Assembly: GCA_013398295.1 (NCBI GenBank)
Contig: VZSF01008870.1
Span: 840,033 to 904,032 of the forward strand
Direction of reading: 5' to 3'
DNA length: 64,000 nt
Origin: Chionis minor
Taxonomy: Eukaryota; Chordata; Aves; Charadriiformes; Chionididae
A model generated the notes under the pieces. That model searched no databases and was not told the DNA's origin. It saw nothing but the letters and a program-made list of their open reading frames with translations. Shown piece after piece: positions 12,194-24,703 of this stretch. Position numbers and translations under genes: made by a program. Each line of letters begins with the position of its first letter. The first letter of the stretch is position 1.

Positions 12194-12633
12194 ATGTCCC
12201 AGGGCTCGGCTGGGGGAGAGGGAGCGCCCCAGGTGCTGCCGGAGGGGAAGGAGAGGCAGAGGAAGAGGAGGCGGAGGAAGAAGGAGAGTAAGACGCGGCT
12301 GGTGCGCTCCAACTTGCTGTTACCTGAGGCCGAGGCGGAGAAGCCCAAGAGGATGGTCCTGGCCAGCAACCGCCTCAAGACCACCAAGTACACGGCGCTC
12401 TCCTTCCTGCCCAAGAACCTCTTTGAGCAGTTCCACCGCCTGGCCAACGTCTACTTTGTGTTCATCACGCTCCTCAACTTTGTGCCGGCCGTCAACGCCT
12501 TCCAGCCGGAGTTGGCCTTGGCTCCCGTCCTCTTCATCCTGGCGGTCACTGCCATCAAGGACCTATGGGAGGATTACAGCCGCTACCTCTCCGACAAGGA
12601 GATCAACCACATGGAGTGCCTGGTGTACAGCAG
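12194..12633 (+). CDS. ATP10A: ATP10A exon 1 (coding part): N-terminal tail and first transmembrane hairpin
   Basis: This encodes residues 1-146 plus two bases of codon 147 of a P4-type phospholipid flippase. ATP10A is known to move phosphatidylcholine and glucosylceramide from the outer to the inner plasma-membrane leaflet, with TMEM30A as partner. The start is the first in-frame ATG after the leader, with G at -3; the frame is open further upstream but has no earlier ATG. Residues 21-30 ([10 protein letters not shown]) form a strongly basic tail. The P4-ATPase N-terminal signature [18 protein letters not shown] is at 71-88, TM1 at about 84-103 and TM2 at about 107-123. The segments VRSNLL and [10 protein letters not shown] favour ATP10A over ATP10B and ATP10D, by memory of those families. 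The exon ends at an AG|GTGAGG donor and shows GC-rich third positions typical of CpG-island exons. Without splicing, a TGA stop follows codon 147 at once. Confidence 0.93.
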
Positions 12634-12639
12634 GTGAGG
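12634..12639 (+). other. ATP10A: Intron 1 splice donor
   Basis: CAG|GTGAGG matches the vertebrate donor consensus. It leaves two bases of an arginine codon (AG), completed by the A that opens exon 2. This phase agreement supports both junctions. Confidence 0.9.
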
Positions 12640-12644
12640 CGGAT

Positions 12645-12680
12645 GGGCGCCGGGGACGGGGTGTGCTGTGGGGGCTTGGG
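12645..12680 (+). promoter_or_regulatory. G-quadruplex-prone G-run cluster just after exon 1
   Basis: Five runs of three to five G lie within 36 bp on the coding strand, beginning 12 bp after the donor. One loop is 8 nt, slightly longer than the usual 7-nt rule. Such clusters downstream of CpG-island first exons are often linked to R-loops and donor regulation; that role here is inference. Confidence 0.5.
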
Positions 12681-13341
12681 CGAGCGGAGGTGTTGAAGCG
12701 AGGCAGCGAGCAGGTCCGTCATGGAGGGCTTTCATTTCCACGCCCAAGCGCGAAGAAATTCCCAGTTGGCCCTGGAGCTGGTGTCTCCCATCTCTTTACT
12801 CAGGACTGTGGAAATTGCAACAGTCCTGTACCTTCAGGTGAAAGCACATCCGCTTGGATCGGTGGGGTCTTGGAGTAAATCGCCAGTCTATGCTAAGCAA
12901 TGTTTTTTATACACTGGGGGCTTGTTAGTGTTTTATGTTTTAAAGGAAGCACAGTGCATGGCACTGTGAATGTGCCACAAGCAGTGTTTGATTTGCAAGC
13001 CTTCCCACAAATACTTCCTAGTCTGAGCGGTCAATTACACCGGTGTATCATTTTAGCAATATGAGACCTCGCTCAAGTAATCTGCTGTTAAATCTTCACT
13101 GAGCGAAGGAAGGATAGAGGCCGGAGGCTTCTGCATTTGAGTTAGGACTGTGAGGTTTCATGGCACAGAAATTAGTGAGCCTGAGCTATGTTTGCTTTCC
13201 TAAAGAATGAGGCAGTCTTTCCACTGAACATTTACTTTTAAGCGAGTGCTTTTTATTTATTGTCTCAAGTGTCATCATTCCCTGTGACTTCGCTGTTTCC
13301 CACTTGTGGATAGAGCATTAGGTCATTTACCTCCATCAGAA

Positions 13342-13356
13342 TTTTTTTTTTTTTTT
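13342..13356 (+). repeat. Poly-T run (15 T)
   Basis: A plain 15-T homopolymer in early intron 1, followed by further T-rich sequence to about 13,370. It is one of several sense-strand T runs in this intron. Confidence 0.85.
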
Positions 13357-15359
13357 AATTTTTATTTTTAAACCATCTGGACTATACGTTTAGAGCACAG
13401 CCTTGGTATCTGTAAATCAGACTGAAGTGACTTTTGCACCAATATTTATGTGCTCAAAATTCAGCTTTACAGAATTTTTGTTTTGCTTTTTTCTCAGTGT
13501 CAGTCGTCTCGTAGTAGCTAATGCTAAGGTTTTCTGGGGACTGAGAGAAGAACATACTTTCCGAGAGAGCAGATTTTAGTTCTCCTTCCAATGCTTCTAA
13601 GTCTTAACAGAAATGAAACACGTGCCAAGAAGCTTACACTCTGATTCCACAGGCTGTCTGGGAGGGGTCCTCTAGGTTGACGTAAGCACCGAGGCAGAGC
13701 ACAACTCTCCTATTGCAAGAAAGGCATGTGAAAAAAAAATAAAATGCTAAGAAGAACTCAGAATAGGCTGTGTTTTCAACATCATCAGACTCAACTTTTT
13801 ATTTCACCAACTCATATCGCACAAGAAATCTCACCCTGGGATATTCCCCCACCAGATATTCATGCATGGTAACATAAATCAAGTGGCATTATTTCTGTAA
13901 ACTAAACTGAAAATAACCTAGTGAAATCACACACGTAGGCATTGCTAACCCAAGGCTGTGCCTAGCACCTTGCTTGCCTGTAGTTGCCCTTAACTCTGAA
14001 CACTTATGGCGTTGAGGGAGATGGGTGGCAGGAGAGCTAATAAGGGACTACTCTTGCAGTTAAGTAAAATAGTGCTAATGAAGATCATTAATCTAGCCTT
14101 TACCGAACAAAATCAATTTAGAAATAAGATCTCATGTCTCCTGCATTGAAAAGAAAGAATAAGTACCTGTTGCAGAAGCTGTTCAAAATACGAACAAATG
14201 CTGGGACTGAGATGTTAATTCTGGAATGTTTCTCCCCCCTGCAATTTTCCATATCCCTCTCTGCTGCCAAAAAAATAGACATGACTATGAGAAGGTGTAC
14301 CTTTGTTGTTAATACCACGTATACTCTTTTGGGAGTCCCAGCAAAGTGCCCTGCCCTTTGTACTGCTTATGCTGTGCCAGAATTAAAGTCAAGAATTGTT
14401 CTTCTTATTGCAGAGTTTGTATTACTGTTGAATGACACTTACGCAGATTAATTTGTGAGTAGTTTGCCTTTGCATTTGCATCAGAGGCGCATGTCGGCCT
14501 AAACCCTGTGGGGCAATGAACGTGGAAGCTTAAGAAGTCTGTCAGTTTTTGAGGCACAGCTTTCTGGCTGGAAGCAGAGCCGAAGAGTGCATCCTTACAG
14601 CCCTCTGCAGAAGCCTAGTCCCTGGTAGCAGCTTACCTGTTCTCACCTTCCAGCAGTCCCTAGGAAAAGCTTCCCTCCAACAGTTAAAAAATGAAAACAA
14701 AACAGGAGCTTAACATAATTTTGCTTACATCTTTTTAATCTGCTCACTTTTTCTTTTTTTTTAGCCTGTTTTAAACTTCACCAAGTCACCTTTTTGAACA
14801 TCCCCCAGACCCAGTGAGCGAGATGGGACTAGAAACTTGCTATTTTTGGAGATAAAAACTAAGATTGTCAGTAAGTCGAATGACAGGGAACAAGATTGAG
14901 AGATTTGTATCAAGGTCATGAAAGTTGCTGGGCGTGAGTTCAGAACAGCTGTTTTCTCAGAAAGGTGTCATGCCAGGAGAAACACAAGTGATTAGACGTG
15001 ACTTTTACTTTGTTTCCTTAGACTCTTTGTTTCTGGAAAAATGTTGAGGTATAAACGTCGTATAAGGAAGTAATAAATGACAGCTTTTCTCCCCACATCC
15101 GTCGTATGCTGATCACTTCATCAGTTTTACCACCTTTTGACCAAGCCACACTCTCTCTCTCTTCCCTCCCCCGCTCTGCCACTTCCCTGTGGTGTCGTGG
15201 AGGCAGAGTTTGATGCAAATGCTGTCCTCGATAGAGATGCTTGTGTAGGTAGGGCAGGTTAATGAACATAGCTGCAGTCATGTGCTCCCCTAGGGTTGCC
15301 AAAGAGCAGCAACTCTTCTCTTCCTGGCTTCGTAGCTTTGTAGTACTTCTTAGCTCTGA

Positions 15360-15900
15360 AAGAGGTCTTTGGCAAGACGGGATGTACCCGAGCGCTGGGG
15401 CAGTCCTCTGCGCCACGACGGGCTCCTTTTCCTGCCAGCCTCCCACACAGCTGCATGGGAGCCACCTCAAACGTCAACTACAGTGTTCAAACACAGACTA
15501 CAGCAAATGATAGCGAATGACAACAGTCAGCAACTTGAGGTGGGGACTTTTGCTTCACGGCAGCAGAGAAAAGCCCTCTAACAGCACATTATATGCTGTT
15601 TAGCGACCCAGTAAAGATTCGGGTCAGATCCTGTGTGTTCTGTCATATATCCTCCATGTGCTGCTTTCCTGGCTGCTAACGTATCCATCTCCTGTTAGAT
15701 ACAAGCATCAATTCGGGGTGCAAGATCTACAGGACAGAGAGAAAGCAGGGGTAGGCAGAGCCTACTGCTACTCGGGCCGGCTCATCAGGAGGAGGTTCGA
15801 CAGCATCCAAGCAGTGTCCACTGCGAGGTCCTCTGGAACAGCCTACGCAGGCAGCTCATGTCAGTAATCTGATGTGGGGGAAAATACTGTTGTCCTGCTA
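15360..15900. other. CpG-richer patch inside intron 1, unassigned
   Basis: CpGs cluster in two blocks, about 15,375-15,475 and 15,765-15,850. Frames stay open on both strands, including about 150 codons on the minus strand that lack an ATG at the open end. No protein family is recognisable. It may be an intragenic regulatory element or an alternative-promoter relic. Nothing in the sequence decides between these. Confidence 0.25.
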
Positions 15901-18900
15901 CGCTGACTGCTTGACAGCTGGTGCGCAGGCTAGGCCTTCCTTGTCCCGCCTGCCCAGTGGTGTGGTCTCGGATGACCCATTCTCATACAGCCACTGCTGA
16001 ATCAATGACTCAGTGGCTCATAGTTGGCAACACTTATCAGACGATAGAACAGCAAAGGATGATGCAACCTAAAGTAAAAAGCTGAAGAGAGATGCAGCTT
16101 GTTTTCACAGAAAGAAGACAGCTTTCATTTAAAAATTCTGGATGTTTTGCAGAGTCCCTCAAAAGATACTGCTTTCTAGAGTCAGATGACGGAAAGGGAA
16201 AAGACCTGATTGTTTGAATAAATTGAAAGAAGCTATTGAGTTTGAATTGTGCCAGCATATGTCAAGGAATGAAACGTGCTGGAGAATTGTAGAGTTGTGT
16301 TGCTCTGTGATGGAGTTTGCAGGTCGGCCTGCAAGAGCAGTCAAGATCTCAATAGGTAAAGAGGGAAGGTTTCTTAGCAAAGAGAAGATAATAGGGCCTC
16401 TCTCTGGAGGCCTTTAAGGGCACCTCTCCTGTTTGGCTATGCAGAGGAAATCAGGCACTTAGTTTAGGAGGACAGTTTAGCAGGTCACCTAGGATTTAGA
16501 TTCAGTGCGGGTGCTTAAGTTAGGAATGCTGGATCACAGCCAAAATTCTCTCTTAGTTGGTTTAAAAGGAGGGAAGTTACAAAGGCATTAGAGCCCAACC
16601 TGTAGAAAATCACTTTGTGTGCATAACCTTTGCAACCCTGTGATCATCTTACTCTCCTCTCTTTGTTCCTCTTCCTCATTTCCCATACAGGGATGGAGTT
16701 TGAAGACTGGAGATTACAAATTCGCAATCTTAACGGTGAAATCTTGTTTGGCTAGTTACTTCTGTGTTATTATTTTGAACTTGGAGTATGGGAGGGTGAT
16801 TTTTTTCTTTGCAGTTACTGTCCTCCAGTGCTCACCAGCTCTGGCTGGAGTTGTGGATCGCACATGCAAATGCTTGCTCCAAGTAATTCCAGCATGCGCA
16901 CACTGCTGCTGCTGTTAAATATTTGATAGAATTAAATTTGTCCTTGGAGCGGAAGTGTTAAAACTCTTCTAAGCAGGGGCTTTGTTTTTGGTGTGCTGTT
17001 ACAAAGTATGGTATACATTTACATGGTATGTAAATAGGAGATTAATAGTGATAACTACAATCACAACAAATAATGGCACTTGTCCAGCAGGGAATTACAT
17101 TTTATTACTGACTCAGTGCTGTGTTGGTGAAATAATCTCTGTTAACATTTTTGTAGGAGCCTTATGTTCAAAACCAAAGGGCTTTGCTTTTAAATCTATT
17201 CTCTTAACTCTTGCTGCGTCCATTGAAGAGTATTGCTAAAGAGCGTAATGGTCTCTGCATACTGATCAGAGAGTGATAACTGCTGCTTCTGTCAACCTGT
17301 GACTTAGAAAATCCATGACAAATTGGAATTTACGGCCGGATATATGTCTCTCCTGAGGTGTGGAAAATGTTTAATGGAGCACTCAGGCAGCTATCAAAGC
17401 AAGCTGGTTTACATTAAATGTTAATTTTTCTCTGGAAAAACTCAAGAGGAGGAGAGAAGAGAGTTTGATGTGGGCAACGTATTTCATACAATCTCCAAAT
17501 ACGCTCCCTTCTTCCTCCCTTCTGTCTACCCACCAGTGAAAGCAATTCCAGCCTTGGAGAAAAAAGATACAGCAATGTTACCAAATCCTTACAAGGGCAC
17601 AGCAGATCCCACTCGTGGCCTCTAAAATAGCCACGTGATGACTTCCCCTGCAACCACTTCACTTCCTAGGTGCTTTATTTTGCTGGCAACATCAGTCTCT
17701 GAGGAGTTGGGTTCTGATTATCTCCCACTACTACCTGAATAGACCAGAGCAACTTCTTGTCCCAAAACGTACTGGCAGGGTGAGACATTTTTCACCAGAA
17801 GAAATAAGCTTGTCTCATCCCTTCCAGAGCACAAACGTCACTAGATGTGATTCAAAAAGAAACTACCTGGGATGACTCAGTTTCCTCTGTGAGTGAGCTT
17901 GGTGCACAGAAAACTCCAAGTAGAAAGCAGTGTTCTGAATCTGTTGGTGAACTCGGTGTTCCCTCTTTGAGTTTCAGAGAGGTGCAGCTCTGCTCATATT
18001 ACTTTGCCTTTTTCTTTCGCTTCAGTTTGGGCCAGGCTGACAGTGAGTAACTCACCGGGAAATGTAGTAGAGGCTCTTCTGTTAGACTGATAAGGAGCAA
18101 TTTAATTGTGTAGTAGAGTTTATCCTAGTAGAAAGGGATGTCTGTGCCAATCTTCTGAGACGTAGCCATCTGCAACGCATGGGAGAACCCAAATGTAGTC
18201 TGTCCAACTAGATGTGTGCACTTTATTTGCTATTCAGTACAGGGCAAATTTTCTAAGTGCCTGAGCTTTACTACTGGAAAAGAAAAATGCTTGCCTCTTA
18301 TTACTAAACTCTTTCATTTGTATAGGATGTCATGAGAACAGTTGTAGGCTGTTTCACATGCCTCTGGCTAACTGCCAAAGAAGATACTGTTAATCTCCAC
18401 TGGAAGACCTAGTGATGTCCTCAAATTAATTTTTGCAGATACATGCTGCTCTCTGGAGAGACACTGTAGCATGAGTTAAGCAGACCACAGCCCAGAAGTA
18501 TAAGTGGCTACCTTGTGCACAGATCTACTTCCTCTCATGTATCAGTGTTATCTGGAGACCATGATTATTGCTGAAAGTAGAGGTGGCTGAAAGTAGAATA
18601 ACGTATCTTCTTGGAAATGTACTCTGACAGAATCAAAGAAACTATACAAGAGGAAAGAATAGGATGTATTGTTCAACTCGGCCTGATACTGTGATTCCAG
18701 ATTCCGCCTTCCACATGTCATCTAGTCAGCAGGACTGAAAACCAGAATTGAAAACCCTGACAACCATGCTGTAGATTGATGTTTTATGGAACTGCTTATT
18801 AGCTAGCATGGCATAGCTTAGCCAGGGCATTCCTCCTGCTAGCAGACCAGTACTCCAGAAGTACTTATTAGAGTAGTGGTCTCAAGCTCTGTCTGTGTCT

Positions 18901-21900
18901 CACTAATATTAGCTGATAAGCTAGATGAAAATAGAGAAAGAAGGAGGCTCCCTGCCACTGGGCAGGACTTGCTCAGATGCCTCGTCCAGGCTTACTACAA
19001 CCCTTATGGATGGACACGCTGCCTGCCTTGACGTAGCAGCAGGAGAAGTCCGAGTGCCAAATCTCCCCTTGCCGTGTAATCCAGGATGCTCCCCATTTGT
19101 AGGGTAGTTGCTCTGACCAAGAGCCGTCTAAGAGGTGCCTCTTCTCTGCCCCTGCAACACAAGGCCTTTTGGGTATGTGGACCTTTTGTGTATATATGCA
19201 GTAAGGGCAATGCAGCTGGCAAGCCAAATGCATGACTTCAGGGTTATGCCCAGTTTGCAGGATTTATGCTGTGCAGGCTTGGTTTTAGCAACCACATATA
19301 TAGAGAGCAATTAAGTTCATTAAAAGCAGAACAGTTTGTTTCACTTCACATAGCTGGGCAGGCAAACCCGTTTCCACGGCTTACCTTCAGCCTCAGTGTT
19401 TTCACTTGGTAGCTGGCACTATTGCAGCTATGTTAGTGGCCGGTCATGTTTGCACCCAGAAGAGATCCGCAGAAGAAACACAATCGGAACCCTGCCAGGA
19501 TGTGGAAGCAAGAAAACAGGGGTGTCCATGCACTGGGCCAGGGGGAGTGCATTTCAGTGAGTGGCATAATCATCAAGTGAGGAGCTGACTCGATGCTAAA
19601 AGCCAGGACACTGACCTCTTACTGATAACTCTGCGTAGCTATGGACAGTACACAGTCAAGCACAAAAGTTGACCCACATCCAAAATGCAGCCACAACGCA
19701 AATATGCAAAGGCAGTAGCTTATAGCTTTTCCTAGATAGGTGCTGCTTGTGGTTTGGAGGGGGAGTGGAGGTGCAGAGTGGCATCCCGTTCCAGGAGCTT
19801 GAGTAGCCCTAATATTGAGCTCAGCTGAGGAAATGTACATACAAACGTCTTTGACTCTGAAAGATTTGATAAAGCAAGTCTTAGGTTTAGTTTGAGGAAG
19901 ATGATCTGCACGTTTCTGAGTGAATTGGTTTAATCTTTGCTGCATGTCCAGGAAGTGGGAATGAGGGGAGTTCAGACTTAAGAGCTTTCAGTGCATGCAA
20001 GATGTAAGCCGAGAGAAACAACTTTGTCTTTTTTACTATTTCTAGGATACAGCTACGTGGCCTGTTGATAGAAAGCTGCTAGCTACCCAGCTAATAGGGT
20101 GTTCTGTCCTTGAACTGCTGAGAATATCTAAGCCTTACGAGCTGGCCACCTAGTTCTTTAGGTCCATCAGGAGCAATGTTTTATTCTGAGAGTCTTGCAG
20201 GTGGAGATCTCTGCCATGGTCAGCCTACATCCCTAAGGCCATGTTTTGTGGTCAAAGGACAGTCTTTAACTGGCGAGACATGCGTTTTCAGGGGCAAGGT
20301 AGGCATTTTAGGGGTGGGAAACATGTTGCATCTCCTCTGCTATTTTATTATTATTTTATTCTTGCCTGATCACAATTTCTCTAGAGTGACAAACAGGCCA
20401 GTCTCTCCAGTGCAGCAGCCAACATTTGCATCATGCCCAGTCATTTCATAAACCAAGGCTCTGCTGGAGATTTGTTATAATAGGCATGGAGGTCACTTGT
20501 TTTGTTTTTATGTTCTGGTTGCCTGGAAATACTGACCTACTTCAAGGAAGAGTTTAAATATTTGACTGACAACTGCACTCCAGTTCTTATACATCTATGC
20601 TGCTATTATATTAACACTGAGGGCGTGAACAGTATTGTAGAATATTTGGTATTTCTGTAGTTTTGATGGAGATTTGAATTTTGACCTTTTGGAGAGAAAG
20701 TCCATTATGAAGTGACAGCACTTGCAACCATAGCTCTTTGCCTTTATGTGTTATCTTATGCTTGCTAGGCTTTTTGTAGGTTGCACAGCCATACACCTGT
20801 ATGCTTGTCCCTTGTCTGTTCACCTTCCTGCCTTCCAGTAGCAACCTGAATATGCTTGTTTTGGCTATGTTAGCTGATTTTGTTTGTTCACTAACAAGTT
20901 GTTGTGAAATCTCCCAAAATACAGGCTAACACACTAAGCGCTGAACAGCAGTTACCTAAATACAACTGTGCGCATGTTCAGGATCTCTCAAAATCCAGAC
21001 ATGGAGTAAAATGCCTCAGAAGAGATACCAGTGGACAAATTTTAGCAGACAGGTTTAGCAGCCAAACCCTTAAAGATGCAGGAAGTTCAATAAGTGCATT
21101 AGAGAGATGTAATCTATTTTGGCCAAAAGTAGATTATAAGAAATCAGATCTAATCCTCCAAAGTCTGATCTTGCAGTTGTAGTGCATTATTTTTTGTGCG
21201 GACCCACACTTATATTTGTGGGTTCAGATGCTTTCTGTATGTTCTTTCCCTTTTTAGAATTCCCATGTTCTCATTGTCAGTCTCCCCTTGGTATACTTCC
21301 CTCTTTGCTGTATACCTGCAGCACTGTGAAACAAAAGCTTGATCTTATACAGTTTACCAGAATGAAGACATACATTGTTTTTATTTGCACACTTAAGAGC
21401 GTTTTGATCTTCCTTCATTCGCTATCCTATGTTTATATTTTATCAGAGATGCTTGGATAGCAGTGCCTATCTCCTGATAGACAGGTTGATTTGCATCTTA
21501 ACTCTTCTGCATATGCCATTAGTTGTCTTCCCTGTAAACAGTAGTGAGCCGCTGATCGCTGATCGTAGCTGGCTGGTGGGAAAGCCTCTCAAGTGCTAAT
21601 TAGGTTGTCTCTGACCTGACAAGGGTATTTCCTGAAGGAGTTTGTCTAGCTCTTTCTGGGACGTGAGGTGAGATACATTTCATATTGTTTTTAGTTAAAA
21701 CTTGTGTGTCCAGTCTGACCAAGTCATCTACAGTTGTGCCACAATCAATGAAGAGCATTGAGTGGCTTGGTGGGGAGGAGGAAATCTTTACAGTTTGAGA
21801 CACTTACCTTAAGTTAGTTTGCCTCAGGAGGTCCTTACCTCTCTCCAGCAATGATACAGGTGAAGCTGAACTAGATGACTTGCGTAAGCTGCTAAATTCA

Positions 21901-23421
21901 GGTAAGATAAATCTTGTTAGTAAACTTGGAGGGAATAGATTTTAACTCCTGTTAATGCTCCATATGATTTTTGGACTGTAGAAGATTAGCTGGTCCTGCT
22001 CAATATATTTAATGATTTATTTAAAATCTACATTTTGGGATCACAGATGCAAGTACGTTCATTTGTCAGGTGATAACCCAGTATCCACTGTTGCATCTCG
22101 TACCACATTCTGCCTTCAGTATTAGCCATTAACATATTGTTCATACTTGTGAAATGTATTTATAGCATTTATCTCCGTGCTGAGAAACAATGTAAGAGAT
22201 GAGTTGTTATCAATAAATAATTTTCCTCTTTGAAAAACTGATAACATTTGCATTTTTGTGGGGTTTTTCAGGCTGCCCACATAATGTGAGGAATCTTGGT
22301 ATTTTGGGATGTTATTTGCTCTTTAACCTCAGATGAAGCTTTTGGGGAGGAGTGTTGAGACATAAAGTAGGAGGTTTCTAATTCTGCTTTCTTCTGTTTG
22401 TCTGCATGTACCGAAATATTAGGTCAATTAAAACCACTTTGCAAGCTGTGTCTCTTAAAATGCAGAGGCCAATTGTGTGTTTGACATAATCATGGCTTTT
22501 ACAAGAGTGAGTGGGGCTTCATTGTCAGGTCTCAAAAATATCACATATGGCTGTTGGAATGATGTTTTATGTCCAGTAGGACCAGATGTTAAAACCTGCA
22601 AGGGATATTACTAGGTGATCAGGGATTGAATCAGAGGTGAGGTTATTGTACTAATTTTAAGTATCACTGATTTACCCTTCATTACCCTTCCATGCTGAAA
22701 TTTTAGTGCCAGTCCATGTGGGAGCATAGGCCCATGCAGACATACCATGTAGCCGTATAAGAGATGCAGCACCGTAAGATGTCATGCCACTGTTTGCAAT
22801 CTTGAAAGTTGTAAGTTCTGTTTATTTCATTGCAGCATTTGATACTCTGCTCTTCCTGATTGTTCAGGCTTAAATGTACTGTCTCTCATTTATTTTCAGT
22901 GTGGTTCCCTGTGTCTGTCTGCTTTTTGTGACGGGATCATGGTTGTGTGTGGCAGCTCCTATTCCTGTCAGATCTTGTGGGAGCTTTCCAAAACGCAAGT
23001 TCAAGAGCAGAGCTGTACCACAGCTGAGCCAACCATTAGTCTAGTGCTGCTGATGTTTAATCTGGCACACATTTTTCCAGGAGTCCAATTTAAAGCCCAT
23101 AACAGCCCTTGTCATGCAATGAGCAATTCATGGTATCCTCTCAATTTGAGGAATACCAGAGTGGACTCTTATTATTTAATTCCTACCATGTTATATAATA
23201 AACTTAACTTATTCGCAGTGAAATAGCTTTTCTTCCTGGAGTGGGACATCTGCCAGCTCACGCCAGAAAAATGTGTGTAAGACCTGTAAAACCCATCTGA
23301 CAAAGATTATTGCAGGCCTAGGCCTGACAGTGTATTGCTATACGTAAAGCTAACAAAGCTGGTACTGAAATGTCATCTAGGATGAAAAGTCAACAACCAG
23401 TGGATTTTGTGTATTTTCCAA

Positions 23422-23481
23422 GTGTTTGGTTGTTGATGTGTTTTTTATTTTGGGGGTTTTTTTTGTGTTTGTTTTTTCTTC
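23422..23481 (+). repeat. G/T-rich low-complexity tract
   Basis: The tract is T with interspersed G (for example GTGTTTGTTTTTTC) and a run TTTTGGGGGTTTTTTTTG. It is the first of five similar G/U-rich tracts on the transcribed sense strand of intron 1. Confidence 0.6.
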
Positions 23482-24019
23482 CAGTTAGTAAGCCAGGTAG
23501 AAATTATCAGTTACTACCCATTTCAAAACTGCTAAAGAATCATCACCAATCTCACTAAAGATAAAACTCATGAGAATACTTAAGTCCAAAACATTTATTC
23601 CTTTTTCAGACAGAAGTACTGAAGAACTATCTAGCATGATAAAGACAGAAATAGTGTTTTTTAAGTACATAATGTCTCTCCCTTTTAAAGCTTTTGTTCA
23701 GCATTTTAGTGTAAGATTTCTCTAAAATTCCCCATGGTTATTCTAAATTCAATCCTCCTTGGAATGCAGGGAGCAGGAGCGAAGGAGGAGAGTTCCTGGG
23801 TTTATTTTCAATGGCATTTGGTTTGGCTTGGAGGATTTTTGTATTGCTAATTTGGTTCTTGCATATTAATTCATGTTCTTCCTCTGCCAGTCCTAAATCG
23901 GAAACTTTCCATTTTACATCTGGCAGTCTTGTCCTCAGTTGTTTTACCTTTATGTTTTGTCACTAGAAATAGCTGTTTTGTGCAGTGAATCCTGCCTCTT
24001 AGTCATAATAGCATTCCCT

Positions 24020-24067
24020 GGTTTTAAGGTTTGGGTTTTTTGTTGGGTGGGTTTTTGGTTTTTTTTA
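24020..24067 (+). repeat. G/T-rich low-complexity tract
   Basis: Alternating short G and long T runs, including GGGTGGGTTTTTGG. It has the same character as the tracts at 23.4, 24.7, 26.9 and 35.7 kb. No transposon body is visible. Confidence 0.6.
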
Positions 24068-24666
24068 CCACTATCAGCATTTACAGAAACCATGCCTGAG
24101 TTGATGGTGCTGCACCTGACCAAAAAAGTTTTAAGCAAGAAAAATACAATTGTTGTTTTTTACTCTTTACCAGCGGGAGAGAGTTTAGAAAGACAACCAC
24201 ATCTACACAAGTGGTTAAGACCAACGGTGCATTGCCCCAGCTAGTCAAGCAGTATTCAAACTGCATGCAAACCCCATTGCTGATGATTTGGGAGCAGAGT
24301 TCTTACTTTTTCAGTTACTGAATATACTTCCAGATGCCCAGCACTTCTGTGGGATGTCTCCTCATCCATGTCTAACTCTTTTCTGACCTGCTTTTGTAAC
24401 TCATTAGTTCCAGTTAAAATTCCACAGCAGTTGTTCCACAGAGGTCATACACGATATGAAAATATGGGCTGCAAAGGAAGGGTCCCCAGTCAGTGTTCCC
24501 TGTAACTTTTATTACTGTGCTACACACCTGTACAAATTTAGTGGGAGTGCTAAGCTGGTACACAGTACACAGTGGGAAACTATGAGCCGTGTATTTAGAA
24601 AGCTTAGTCTGTTCATCTTTTTTGCCTGAGTAGAACTCAAATAAGAAGCAAAGCCCAGAAAAAGAG

Positions 24667-24703
24667 TTGTGGTTTTGTGTTTTGGTTTTGTTTTTTTTTT
24701 TTT
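24667..24703 (+). repeat. G/T-rich tract ending in 13 T
   Basis: GTTGTGGTTTTGTGTTTTGG leads into a 13-T run at 24,691-24,703. In the pre-mRNA this gives a G/U-rich stretch that CELF- or TIA-type proteins could bind in principle. Confidence 0.6.

Larger units (their letters stand above)
11580..12720 (+). promoter_or_regulatory. ATP10A: CpG island: presumed ATP10A promoter and 5' UTR
   Basis: G+C and CpG rise sharply from about 11,580, peak at 11,940-12,650 and fall away in early intron 1. The island covers the first coding exon, as is usual for broadly expressed vertebrate genes. An Sp1-like GGGCGG box lies at 12,121-12,126. I see no TATA box at a convincing distance from the start codon, so initiation is probably dispersed; the start site cannot be placed from sequence. 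Unusual for an island, it contains a 19-T run, a 17-C run and two single ambiguous bases (11,934 and 12,111), so local base accuracy is doubtful. Confidence 0.8.

Noticed and set aside
11812..12447. Minus-strand 211-codon frame over the promoter and exon 1
   Set aside because: It is antisense to a proven exon in very GC-rich DNA and crosses both ambiguous bases; its composition is Pro/Arg-rich low complexity.
12634..12969. Open frames running from exon 1 into early intron 1
   Set aside because: They lie after a good GTGAGG donor, share no family similarity, and the true frame meets TGA at 12,635-12,637.
15018..15470. Minus-strand 150-codon frame in intron 1
   Set aside because: The open end begins at a TTG, there is no recognisable domain, and G+C is locally raised.
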